A stretch of DNA of 22,560 nucleotides, from NCBI GenBank assembly GCA_009733715.1, contig WMKJ01000160.1, positions 1-22,560 of the forward strand, written 5' to 3'. Of the stretch, positions 9,235 to 19,198 are shown piece after piece; positions within the stretch are counted from its first letter, which is position 1, and each line of letters starts with the position of its first letter. The DNA is from Herpomyces periplanetae. Lineage: Eukaryota; Ascomycota; Laboulbeniomycetes; Herpomycetales; Herpomycetaceae. The notes under the pieces are model-generated. The model was not told where the DNA came from and did not search any database. It was given only the letters and a program-made list of their open reading frames with translations. The translations under genes and the position numbers were made by a program.

Positions 9235-9485
9235 CTCTTCAATTGCCAATATACTTCACTTTAAAATCATTTTCATTGAGAATTCTCACTTTGGAGTTGT
9301 TGAAGTTATTGGCATTGTCATGCCCGTCTTTAGAATTCCATAATTTACCAAATTGCACTAACGAACAGTGTAAATTTTTGATTTGCATACACGAAGAATT
9401 AGTGAAACTTATATGCACGGCTAATGCAATCAAAACATAGGCTAAATTGAGAAATGCTTTATACAAACTTAAACGCGCAAAATAT

Positions 9486-10337
9486 TCAATCCTTTTTGAG
9501 CGGAGTAAATATCTCCTCAATGCCATTTTTTGTGATAATAAGGGTTTGGAGTGAATCTCCAACTTCTATATGTCGCTCAACAGCACTAGAAAACGCATCC
9601 TCAACTAAACATTTAGCTCGCCCCAAAGGCTGAGGCATTGTCGGTACGGCCTCTGGAAGATAATCTTTCATTAAGCCAGGTACACATTGGTTTTTCTTGA
9701 GAACTTGATTATCCAAAAACGGCATCATCAAACTTGCTGCTGCGCCTGCTGCTCGACACTGCTCGCGTTCATAACTACCGACGGGATCGTACGTGTAAAG
9801 CGCACCTTTTCCATTCTCGTCTAAACCTCCTAATAGTGCATGAACGTACAGTGGAAAAAATCTCCGACTGTACAATAAATGTGATAAACGTTGGGCGCAT
9901 GCATGAACGCTCATTTCAGTTCCGTGCTCAAACCGGTATATTTTAACAATTGTATCTAATCTTTCTTTCAGTGATGCACCATCTGCACCAAATCCCACTA
10001 CACCTAAAATTAAGTTTGCGCCTGCACCATCTGCACCATTTCCACCAATTCGAAATATTTTAGGCGCCATACGCGTGTTAATGCTATAGCCTTGCGTTGA
10101 TCGTGTATCACCCGCCAAAAGTATGTAATCTTCACCACTAATACCTAAAATTGAACCTCCATTGTCCGTGTAACTTGATACAAAGTGTACGTTAGTCGTA
10201 ATAATCACATTAAATGTATGGTAAAAGGTACTAATTTAGACATTAGAGTAATCTTACGGATTAAATTCTTGATGCTGAACTGGCTGTGAATTGTATGCAT
10301 CTTGAAATGATAAATTACTTGGAAAAATAGACGCCAT
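9486..10337 (-). CDS. PRE7: 20S proteasome subunit beta6 (Pre7/PSMB1 type), two exons
   Basis: Exons: complement(10258-10337) and complement(9486-10173), 768 nt in all, 255 residues. Exon 1 encodes MASIFPSNLSFQDAYN and then SQPVQHQEFN; splicing restores NPYTDNGGSILGISGED, the conserved beta6 start, whereas reading straight through the intron gives an unrelated N-terminus. Other beta6 marks are LAGDTR (46-51), YSINTR (56-61), SRRFFPLYVH, YDPVGSYEREQCRAAGAAASL, MPFLDNQV and the ending ITKNGIEEIFTPLKKD. Beta6 is one of the non-catalytic subunits of the beta ring and lacks the nucleophilic Thr1; in yeast a short propeptide is removed just before the FNPY region. A Gly/Ala-rich insertion at 70-80 (GGNGADGAGAN) is unusual. 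PRE7 is divergent from PRE4, another beta-ring subunit. Confidence 0.95.
9975..10038 (-). repeat. Repeated 16-mer in PRE7 coding sequence
   Basis: The 16-mer TGCACCATCTGCACCA (plus strand) occurs at 9975-9990 and again at 10023-10038. It encodes GADGA at residues 73-77 and 89-93 of beta6. The second copy sits where family members read GFAADGDAL; the first is in an insertion. This suggests a local duplication lengthened a loop. Confidence 0.8.
10174..10257 (-). other. PRE7 intron (84 nt)
   Basis: The donor is GTAAGA and the acceptor is TATCAAG. A good branch-site match, GACTAAC, lies about 20 bases before the acceptor. The intron interrupts the proline codon of FNPY (CC/T, phase 2). The join rests on the conserved peptide across it and was not seen in transcripts. 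Confidence 0.9.
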
Positions 10338-10775
10338 ATTATATTCTTCCAGTGACCGACCGTATACGTGTACAATAAAGAATTTAAACACGTAGCCAAA
10401 CCTTCCCTTATGGTGTAAGTGTATTGTATACCGCGTTCATATATCGATAAATTTTTTTTTAGGAGTGCACAAGTGAAGTGTAAGTGTGGTGGTGATTCCT
10501 TTAAACGCTTTACACCATTTACTATTCAGCATCCACCACGATTTCAAGTATACGATAACTGTGAACCTTGGTACTTCCTTGAAATAATTCGACCACTCCC
10601 CAAAATATATATCATTCAAGAAATGTAAAATATCTCCCCACATTCCCAAAAATTTTCATCGTCAAACCATTTTAACGCGTTTAAACCTCCACGGAAAAGC
10701 TTTAATCCGTACTTTCCCGAAACCATCAACCTGGCCCACCACTCCTTCCCTCAGCCTGCTCTCTCCGCATGTGAC

Positions 10776-10780
10776 CCAAT
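10776..10780 (+). promoter_or_regulatory. CCAAT box
   Basis: CCAAT in the context GTGACCCAATTC, a candidate HAP/NF-Y site about 440 bases upstream of PRE7. The motif is short and could be chance. Confidence 0.3.
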
Positions 10781-10804
10781 TCTCCTTTCACTTCCCCACA
10801 TTAT

Positions 10805-10820
10805 TTAGGGTTAGGGTTAA
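10805..10820 (+). promoter_or_regulatory. Interstitial telomere-type motif (TTAGGG twice plus TTAA)
   Basis: TTAGGGTTAGGGTTAA lies near the middle of the PRE7-PRE4 intergenic region. In fungi with TTAGGG telomeres, Tbf1/Teb1-type Myb proteins bind two such repeats in promoters of highly expressed genes, which is the simplest reading. On the minus strand the same bases read TTAACCCTAACCCTAA, which could also serve as a telomerase RNA template. The motif is seen directly; its role is inferred. Confidence 0.65.
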
Positions 10821-11206
10821 TCGACCTAATATATTAGCTTTCACGATAGACACTGTATGTCGTATGTTAAGATATTGCCATGTATGATTAGTACAGTTAA
10901 TCAGATCAATCTTGGACGTATGGTTTTGTATAAATTTAAGTAGTTATTGTATGTCAAAATATTTTACACATGTATGCACATATACACGAATTTATCCTCC
11001 TACACCAGTTTGAATATTACTGCATCCTGTTACATTACAATAGACAATTCTAACTTTAGTAACTTTGGCTAGCTTAGCCTGTCAATCACCCTCCCCCCGG
11101 AAAAATTTCCCTATATTTCCCTTCTTCAATTCATATAATACACTATTTACCGGCCATTACATAACCCGCTTACCCAAGTACGTTAGTAATCTACCCTAGC
11201 TTCAGG

Positions 11207-11212
11207 CACGTG
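11207..11212. promoter_or_regulatory. CACGTG E-box upstream of PRE4
   Basis: A perfect CACGTG in GGCACGTGGCT, 308 bases before the PRE4 start codon. A CCAAT box follows 12 bases later. It is a candidate bHLH factor site. Confidence 0.4.
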
Positions 11213-11224
11213 GCTCGATGTTAA

Positions 11225-11229
11225 CCAAT
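11225..11229 (+). promoter_or_regulatory. CCAAT box
   Basis: CCAAT in TTAACCAATTG, close to the E-box, about 290 bases upstream of PRE4. A candidate HAP/NF-Y site; weak evidence by itself. Confidence 0.3.
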
Positions 11230-11519
11230 TGACGATATTCAAGCCCACGTTAAGCTCTTTCGCGTTTACACCTTGACAGCTTGATTTAAACTTTTGTTCC
11301 ATTTAATGAATTTCAGAATTTGAAATTAATTTTTATCTTTACTTGTTATGTTCCATTGTTATAGTATGCTAGTTTAATTTTACGCTGTACGATCAGGATT
11401 TTCGATTGCTGTAATACGTTTCGTTTACTTTTCCGCACGGTTTATATCCATACTTGTGACATTCTATTGAACACGGTAGCTGATCGTGATAATAATTTAA
11501 TACTAAATTATTCGGCATA

Positions 11520-12490
11520 ATGAACCATTTTCCCGAAAAATGGGGTCGGGTCAGTTCTTTAATTCGTTTGCTAAATATCGTCTTCTGCTAAAAATACCTT
11601 TCACTTACTCTTCTTGACCCATTTTAATACAAATGTTTCCTAGCCACGCGATGATGTCTACGGACAATATGACCACTCATACTTACACTCCTCAATGCCT
11701 ACCACGCGTCCAGGTGGGCCAATGGTTACGGGAACGTCCGTAGTTTCTCTTAAATTCAAAGATGGTGTAGTCATTGCCGCTGATAATCTGGGTACGTTTG
11801 AACATTATACTTGTCGCCATATCCACGTGTGCATCACATGATGTTAATACCTCTATCACAATAGCTTCTTACGGTTCATTGGCTCGATTCAGAGATGTGC
11901 AACGAATAAAAAAATTCAATAAACGTGCTGTACTCGGTTTAAGTGGCGATGTATCAGATATGCAACACATCTTTCGAATTGTGGATGAATTATTAGCGAC
12001 CGAAAATTATTCAAGCAGTTCTCCTTCCCTTGAGTCAGATGCAGAAAATATTGACGCAAAAAATCTCTACACATATCTATCTAAACTTATGTATCAGAGA
12101 AGATCAAACTTTGATCCTCTTTGGAATCAAGTTATCGTTGGTGGCCTAGATTTCGATGATAATCCTTTCTTAGCCAGTGTAGATCTGCGTGGGACTTCTT
12201 TTTCCGCACCTACTTTAGCCACCGGTTTTGGCTCTCAGCTTGCTATACCCATTCTGCGAAAACTCGTTCCCGACGAACAGGCTGCTGCCAAACTTTCCAT
12301 GCAACAGGCTGTTGATGCAATTAAAGAAGCCATGAAGGTTCTATTTTATCGCGATGCCAGAAGTATTGACAAGTACTCCATGGCAATTGTGTCGAAAGAT
12401 TTTGTTTCAATAGATCATAACATTCCTCTTGAAAGACAAAGCTGGAAGTTTGCTGAAGCTATTAGGGGATACGGAACTCAAGTTAATTAG
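11520..12490 (+). CDS. PRE4: 20S proteasome subunit beta7 (Pre4/PSMB4 type), three exons
   Basis: Exons 11520-11549, 11644-11791 and 11865-12490 total 804 nt and give 267 residues, close to the 266 of yeast Pre4. Exon 1 encodes only [10 protein letters not shown]; exon 2 continues [10 protein letters not shown], then the prosegment and [20 protein letters not shown]; exon 3 starts [18 protein letters not shown]. Family marks follow: [49 protein letters not shown] and VLFYRDARS. The C-terminus is [12 protein letters not shown]; in yeast the Pre4 tail (ending GYGTQKI) reaches into the opposite beta ring and helps half-proteasomes join, so its conservation supports function. Beta7 is non-catalytic; the mature N-terminus comes from trimming the prosegment near PMVTGTSV. 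Starting at a later ATG (11695 or 11774) would lose conserved sequence. Confidence 0.94.
11550..11643 (+). other. PRE4 intron 1 (94 nt)
   Basis: The donor is GTCAGT after CGG and the acceptor is CCTAG before CCACGC; phase 0. It joins WGR to PRDDVYG, giving the conserved beta7 N-terminus. The branch site is not obvious: TTGCTAAAT and CTGCTAAAA are candidates. Confidence 0.85.
11792..11864 (+). other. PRE4 intron 2 (73 nt)
   Basis: The donor is GTACGT and the acceptor is ACAATAG; phase 1. It joins AADNL to [19 protein letters not shown] sequence about 20 bases before the acceptor is the likely branch region. Unspliced, the exon 2 frame is not continuous with exon 3. Confidence 0.88.
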
Positions 12491-15400
12491 CTATATTCAT
12501 TATAAAAATTTCCATGCTTTATAGTCCTGTGAAATCTAAATCTCTACCGATAGGATCAAGGATTTAGTACCGATAGTTAACTCCCTAAGTGTAATCGTTA
12601 CTGGTGATTTTCTCCCGCTTTTTAGCTGCGCAGCCCATCTTCAATAATGCAGTTAACTTAACTTCAATACGAAACGGTGTGTACATATTAATTCCAATTA
12701 CCTGTGAAACTTGGATTGACTTAATCAGAATTATAATAAAGTCTTCACACCAATGTCATAAAGCCTTATCCAAAACACTCTCACGTACATCCATCGGTGG
12801 AATAAGGCGAAAAAAAGACCAAAGTGTTCGTACAGAATTTTTCTCGGGTTAAAAGAGACAAACCAGATGTGAATTTAGGTTAAGTATATGTATTACCGTG
12901 AATATCAAGTTTATGGTATGCTACGAACTATCCTTTTATCTGGTATATATCTGTCAAATTTACGCCGAATTTTCAGTTGAGGATAGTGACAAATTCCCAT
13001 TATAACACAAACAAGCAAGTTTTTTATCCGTACGTATACTATGAAATTTTGCCAGTAACATTAACCATATTGAAAGTTATTCATATACATGACTCAGACT
13101 GGAACAATTCCTCGAAAAATCGCTAAGCATATACTTCTACCCGTTAAAGCAATAAGGTTTACGAATAAAAGTACCAAAAAAGGGTTCGTAGCACACTAGA
13201 CAAGCATAATCAAGCCGTGCAATATGAAATTATATGAATAATTACCAGTTAACAACACTTCAAAAACAATTAATATCGACGGAATTTTTATACTAACTAG
13301 ACTTCCTACCAGCCCAACGCAAATTTTTGGAAGCATCTCCAAATGTCAACCCATTTCTGACTAAGCCCAATGATAAATCACGGACAAAGAATTTTTCCAA
13401 CCCGAGATTTGAGTGTCAAGCAAATACGTCATTTTTACTAAGCCCTATAGTTGGCAATGTCAGGTTACTGAGAGCATGACGTCATAAGATGTGAATTTTC
13501 CTTTAGTTAACAATCATTTATTAACAGGTCAATCCCTTTAAAGTAAAATAAATGTAAAAGAAACTTATTATCTACCAGTAAATTTAAGTATGGAATAATT
13601 ACCACAATAATTTTCTCAAATATTAGCCAATTCCATAATCTGCTGAACTCTTTGTGACAAAACTCTCCGCATGCTGGGCTAAATAATAAGTGATACACTT
13701 GGTTAAAAATATGCTCAAATGAGTAATTTACAAGTAATGTTTTTGGCCATCATCATCACATTTTCCAAGTGGTTTACTGCATTTAAATCAGCAAATTTTA
13801 TATTTATAGATCTTTAATAGACAATTAAATGTGAATTTGGTAAGTACTAAGCCAAGTCAAACAATTGTCATGGATCCATGATCCGTAAAGGGATAAGGTA
13901 CGAAACTTCCCTACTATATTTGTAGTAAATCCGCAGTGACATTTCTGGGGGTCTAATGACGTTTTCATATATATTGCATTCTAGCTCAAAATACCGTTGC
14001 CTGCTTTCTAGTCGCATCATTACTATATTCAACGTCGTGCAATCCTCTATCACATTTTGACATGTATATTTTCTCTTCAATGACTATCCTGGCAGCTATT
14101 TGCAGGTTAAATTTACCCTGACTAAAAATTCCTTGTACACTTATCTGTAAATAGCGGGACCTAGAGAAATATGGAAACCTTGGCCGACGTAAGCCGAGCT
14201 ATTTAAACGACTATCATTTCCAAGCCCAAGTTCTGCTCTTAAAACGCACAATTCTTCAATTTCATGTGTACTACTTGCCCTTACAATTTTACATCGGAAA
14301 TACAATTGTATTATATATGAGGTTCTTTTCCCCGTTCACTAGCGATGCATATCTAGGCTATTAACGATATAGTCAGCTGTATCCCAATCCCATCTCTTGC
14401 CAGATTTATTTTGTAAACTTTTTGATTTCAACATGTTTGTCATAGTCATGTCAATATGATTAAGGTTTTAAGTTGGGAACATTGTTCATGGTAGATAATG
14501 CATAACAAACGTTGTTCGCTACTCAATACCTTCCACCGTACAATGTAGCATCCTGCATGGCTCCAGAAAGGTTATACATTTCCAGAGTTAGGAATGGTAA
14601 TGATTTTAACCACAAAATCATTGGAAAGATTGTTACACTAAACTTTGAGATATCTACATGGGTGAACCCGTATTTGAAGTAGAATCTACCTACAAAAAAA
14701 AGTCATGATTAGAGCTGTTAAAACTACAGTGAGGTAGAATGCGCATAATAGGGTAAGGGCAGTAGTACGTTGGTTATGATGTTAGCCCCGTTTTAAGTTC
14801 TTTGACCCTGTCTTCAGATCTGAATAATTCCAATTTAACTGAAACATAGATTGAATGTCAAAAGTTGAATAAATTCGATTTTGAAATACTGTATATTGAA
14901 TATCGCGCCGTGTACTTTCACAGCACTACACTGGATCTTTGATAGTTTATGAATCATCAGTTAATATAAGAACAGGCATAACATGCCATACTGTCGTAGA
15001 AAATGTGTTAGTTTAACACTGCTATGTGAACTCTACTCAAATATGCCGAGATTCTATCCAAGACTATGTCGATTCTGCGGTAAAGTGATCATGAATCCTA
15101 AACTGGTAGCTACAAAATCCTATAAGTTGATTTGGGGTTACAGAGGCAAACGATAAATTTCTGGATAATTTTAGTTTTAAACTACTACTATGTGAATTAT
15201 CAAGCTTACATTGACCCTACACCAGCCGTTTCACTTTCGCACGAAGAAACGTGAGAATATATATCCAATCCTGAGTAACTCCTCAATAAACGTATCAGTA
15301 TACCTTGAAGGATTCATTGCGTCTAATTCATCTTTCTTTTAACTCTAGAAAACGGTAAATTTCCTTCGACTGATGTAGACTCTACCGCCAACCACTTTAG

Positions 15401-18400
15401 GCATTTCTTGTAGTGGTATGCAGTAACCCCTCATGGAGTATCGCGATCAATTTGGATCATGAGAAGCAAAGACAGGATGAACCAATTGAGTTTTGAAGTT
15501 GAGTATTTTTATCGTTAAAGTTCCATTCAACGCATAATGTTGCCAAAACCGAATAAGTATGAAGTTCTATGGAGAAATTCATTGGATATCAAATCTCATG
15601 CATATTGTCGACACATTTTGATTCTGGGTAGATTTGCTTAAATATTCATCTCTACAAAATATAATATTAGTAACGGTAAGATGAATATAGGGAAATAAAT
15701 TAAATCAACTTTTTTATATACATAGCGATACTTAAGATAATATATTTTGTCAATTCATTCATAACCTGTAGATGTAGTTTGTTACGAATTTGTATCTAGA
15801 ATGGGAATTTTGGAGCGAACGTTTCTAAAGTTAATCATGTAATTGACCATTAATTACATGAAGAGTTTAAATACATATTTTGTAGTAACTAAAATTCGTC
15901 AGAGGCAACTGTTGAATGTAAATGTATAGGTTGATATTTTAATTATACGCCTACGCAAAATAAATTATTTAAAACAATGCTTAACTGGGCCATTATTGAG
16001 TGGAAAGCTACATAAATGATATTATTCTATATTCCTCTTAAAAAGAGCCAACTTAAAATTAAATATGGTGGTGCTATTGCATGTTTTGATGGTGGAATAT
16101 GGATATTTTTCAAGTTCGTAATGGATATATGTTCAGCCTGTATGCTTTTTCAAGCCTTGATATTCGGCAAAATAAAGTTTAGCCTTATTGCTATCGTTTC
16201 TAAAGAGACCGGACTCATCCCTGTATTCAATTATCATAAACGGGCAGAGGAAACTTCCGAGCCTAGGAGCTAGGATAGTTCATCTTCCACAATATCATGG
16301 ATATTCAGTGTTAATCATTTCAGTTTCTATCGTATTAGCTTTGCCTTACAATATTTGACACCAGTCGTTAAGCTAATGTAACTTGGGAATCTTCAGCTTA
16401 AAAATTGGCGTTCAATCACCCGTTCGACTCGTTACATCATTCTAAGACTGAATAATGGATCAATATGGGTTAGTTGTTTACGATTGGCAGATTATAATTG
16501 AAAACCGCTTGTAGGGTTGTTTATCGGTCGATTTGGTCATATCTTTTTGAGAAAAGTATTTAAGGTGAACTGAGCTCATTTTATGTTGTTCTATTTCAAT
16601 TTTAAGAGTTCATGTCTTCCTCTTCTGAAACTTAACTCAAGAAAGCATGCTCTTTTATTATATTCAGTTGACTATCATTTGATTATTATACTTGCGTATT
16701 TTTCCGTGATAGCTGACATTCTTCCTTTATTCTTGTTCACTTATAATTTTACATGTAGGTTCCACTTCGTATGATTAAATTGTATTTTGCATAGTGATTT
16801 TCTTTTTATTTATGTAAACAGTTTTGAACTTTCATGTTCAATAGGTTTGTCCTGACCAACCTTTTCAAAGAAAAACTTACCCGTTCGTGAATAACTCGCC
16901 TTCTGTTGTTTGCTTTTTGTGTAAGAGATATATTACTCAAGCTTTTAGTAGACTTGTCCTGTCTTCGCACATTGTGGTTCAGGTCTTAGGAATTGCAACG
17001 TGACTGATACTTTACGCACGGTAAACGCAACTTGTTACAGAACTAGGCACAGCACTAAACAACAGTCTAGAACGAGCGGAGGAAAATTCACTTTTCCCAG
17101 AGTTAGGATAAGGAGAAATTTGAGTGCTCAATCTTGCACGATTGCCAATTTTTTTGAAGTGTTTTAGGGATTTCGGTATATAAACTAGTCATTCGATAAA
17201 GTTTATTTGTATAGAGCATCCGAATTGACATCTTTAGGTTAAACATTTTCAAGTGTGTAATTAATTTAAGGAAAATTAACTCGTACTTTTGTGACTGGCT
17301 CATGGACACCCATAAATACTTCTCTATTTAACTATTACACATTGTAGACAATAAATCAAATAATTCAAGTCGAATTATCTTAGACTAAAATCATGCTTAA
17401 TAAATTCTTAGCATAGGACAAGTCAAAGTTCTCGAAGATTATGTTAGAGAGTCTAAAGTAACGAAAAAATGAATTCAATTAAGTGAACAAATTGAACATT
17501 ACCAAAAAAGGAAATAATTCCCAAACGACTATCCACAGCTCGTTCTACAACGTCGCTAAACCGTCTCCATAATTCAGAATTGTGTTATAGTCTTCCCAAT
17601 ATATTTTGTGATTAAAAAGGATAAAATTTGTATCTAGTTCGAAACAAATTTCAGATGAGAATGTCAAAATGTATTTCCATAAACGACAGATAACGTGGGT
17701 AGAGCTTATAACATTTTGAATATTTAGTTAAATAACTTCTTCAAGCTGGTCATATAGAATTCATTCCCGTTTATTTGATAACTATTCCTACGAGTGACTG
17801 GTAAACTGTAGGCTATAAATCTTAAACTAATCCTAGCCAAATATTCAGCATTATCATAAATCGGTGGCCAAGTGATTGGCTCAACAAATAGTTGCGAGAA
17901 AATAAAGTCTCGATTACAATGTTTTAAGAAGATGGTTAATTGTATCGTGGAATGGAACTATTACAAGAGAAAACAGAACAAGCTTCGGCCAAAATGCAGA
18001 ATTTTAAAGGGGATAAATCCGAGATAGATTTTTCCATAAAAAATGTCTATTGTAAAAATGTTGTCTATGCCTTGGAGCTTTTTGCTACTATACTATTTTT
18101 TCCCAGCGAAAGGATCTTCGCCATAAGTAGTCAAATGTTAATTACACATGCTATACTTTTAATCGTAGGGCAACTTACCCTTATAAGTTAATTATCTTCA
18201 TAAATTAGTTCGGTAGAGTATAAGTAGATATAATACGTAATGATATTCAACCAGTAGTTAAGACTAGGGATAATAACCCCTCCTAAGCTCTGTGTGCATT
18301 TGTATAGGTGATGCATCTATCTACGATAACTAGTAACATGAAAAATTCCGAGTCCTTAATACAATTGCAGGAGATACTCTTTTTTTTGGGCCGAGTTCGT

Positions 18401-19198
18401 TCAATAAAACTAAGGCGGAACTCAGAACTATTGTAATTATTAATTAGTTGTGATTAAAGCATAAGTTACTTGTACAAACGAAGTATCTTCACAAGCAACT
18501 GTAATAGAACCTTTTGGGAAAATACCGAAGCATGTGTAAAACATCCTGTTATGTGTAAATAGAGAAATTTTCATGGATTTAAATGCATCAAATATACTTT
18601 ACTTTAATATCTAAAAATGGGAGGGAAATGGATATCTTACCTGAATTTTTAAATCGTTAATGAATTTAAAAATACTAAGGAAACGTGAACTCCAGTTTAA
18701 TGTTTTTTTGGCCGATAAGTTGATTATGCCCAAATCCGTTAGTATCGTTGTTTGAAATAACAAAAGCCATTTTAATGCTAAATTATTCCTTTAGATAAAG
18801 GAAGTGAAGCTATATCTTGTAAATGATTTTGTATCGTGCAACACTTGAGTCAAGTTTAATTAAAATGCAAAAATTCACATAAATAGGTTATAGCTTATTG
18901 TGCATAATCAACTGATCTAGACACTTGGTACAGTCCATGCTAAATGCTTAAAAGATCTTTTATATGTCATTTACTCGTATATTTTTATTATTCAAAAGTA
19001 AAATGTTGGTATTATAACATTCTACATATTTACTCCCCTCAAAAATATATATTTCACGACATATTCACGGAATTTCATATTGGAATTGTTTTGCAAGAAT
19101 TAGTCGTTGAAATATACTTTTCCACATTTTAAATCCAATTGCCTATTAAATTGGTAGAATAAGAGAATTTTGCAGTTTAAGTTTCGCTAAATTTAAAA
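12491..19198. other. AT-rich region with no recognisable gene
   Basis: About 6.7 kb downstream of PRE4. Counted lines have about 32% GC. The longest reading frames (82-85 codons at 12604-12852, 16016-16273 and 17940-18191) have no recognisable motif, and their hydrophobic composition is expected from AT-rich DNA. I saw no tRNA gene, no transposase or reverse-transcriptase remnant and no satellite array by eye. Small inverted repeats occur (for example 15835-15861 and a 14-base palindrome at 13868-13881). Possible explanations are a regional centromere, an intergenic desert, or highly diverged or non-coding genes. Confidence 0.6.
15835..15861. repeat. Perfect inverted repeat, 10-base arms
   Basis: TCATGTAATT and AATTACATGA flank a 7-base loop (GACCATT). 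It could form a hairpin, but no neighbouring gene gives it a role. Confidence 0.7.

Larger units (their letters stand above)
8870..9485. promoter_or_regulatory. PEX10 promoter region and PRE7 3' flank
   Basis: This 616-base region lies between the PEX10 start and the PRE7 stop, both on the minus strand. It should hold the PEX10 promoter and the PRE7 polyadenylation region. It has a CACGTG E-box at 9155-9160, a CATGTGACC sequence at about 9170-9178, a single CCCTAAC near 9050, and three tandem copies of a CTTGCGA-like heptamer at 9214-9234. Reading frames that cross it (for example 9186-9440) look like chance. Confidence 0.55.
10338..11519. promoter_or_regulatory. Shared divergent promoter region of PRE7 and PRE4
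   Basis: These 1182 bases separate two divergent proteasome subunit genes and should contain both promoters. Visible elements are a telomere-like motif (10805-10820), CCAAT boxes (10776-10780 and 11225-11229) and a CACGTG (11207-11212). I looked for the yeast proteasome control element GGTGGCAAA on both strands and found no exact copy. Small ORFs at 10419-10628 and on the opposite strand look like chance. The middle (about 10,620-10,800) is pyrimidine-rich. A non-coding RNA gene could fit in the space, as discussed in the findings. Confidence 0.6.

Noticed and set aside
10419-10649. 69-70 codon frames on both strands between PRE7 and PRE4, one with a CKCGG sequence
   Set aside because: No recognisable domain, no matching composition, and both strands open over the same bases, as expected by chance.
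10338-11519. Rpn4-type proteasome control element
   Set aside because: No exact GGTGGCAAA or its complement; GGTGGTGAT near 10488 is too divergent to claim.
12604-12852. 82-codon frame downstream of PRE4
   Set aside because: No motif or family likeness; starts about 110 bases after the PRE4 stop, in likely 3' flank.
13868-13881. Perfect 14-base palindrome TCATGGATCCATGA
   Set aside because: About one palindrome of this length is expected by chance in a tract of this size; no associated feature.
16016-16273. 85-codon hydrophobic frame in the AT-rich tract
   Set aside because: Ile/Phe/Lys-rich composition is what random AT-rich DNA gives; no start context or motif support.
16428-16438. B-box-like CGTTCGACTCG
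   Set aside because: No A-box at the right distance upstream and no tRNA fold.
17940-18191. 83-codon frame with a possible C-terminal membrane segment
   Set aside because: The hydrophobic end could be a membrane segment, but AT-rich DNA yields these by chance and nothing else supports a gene.
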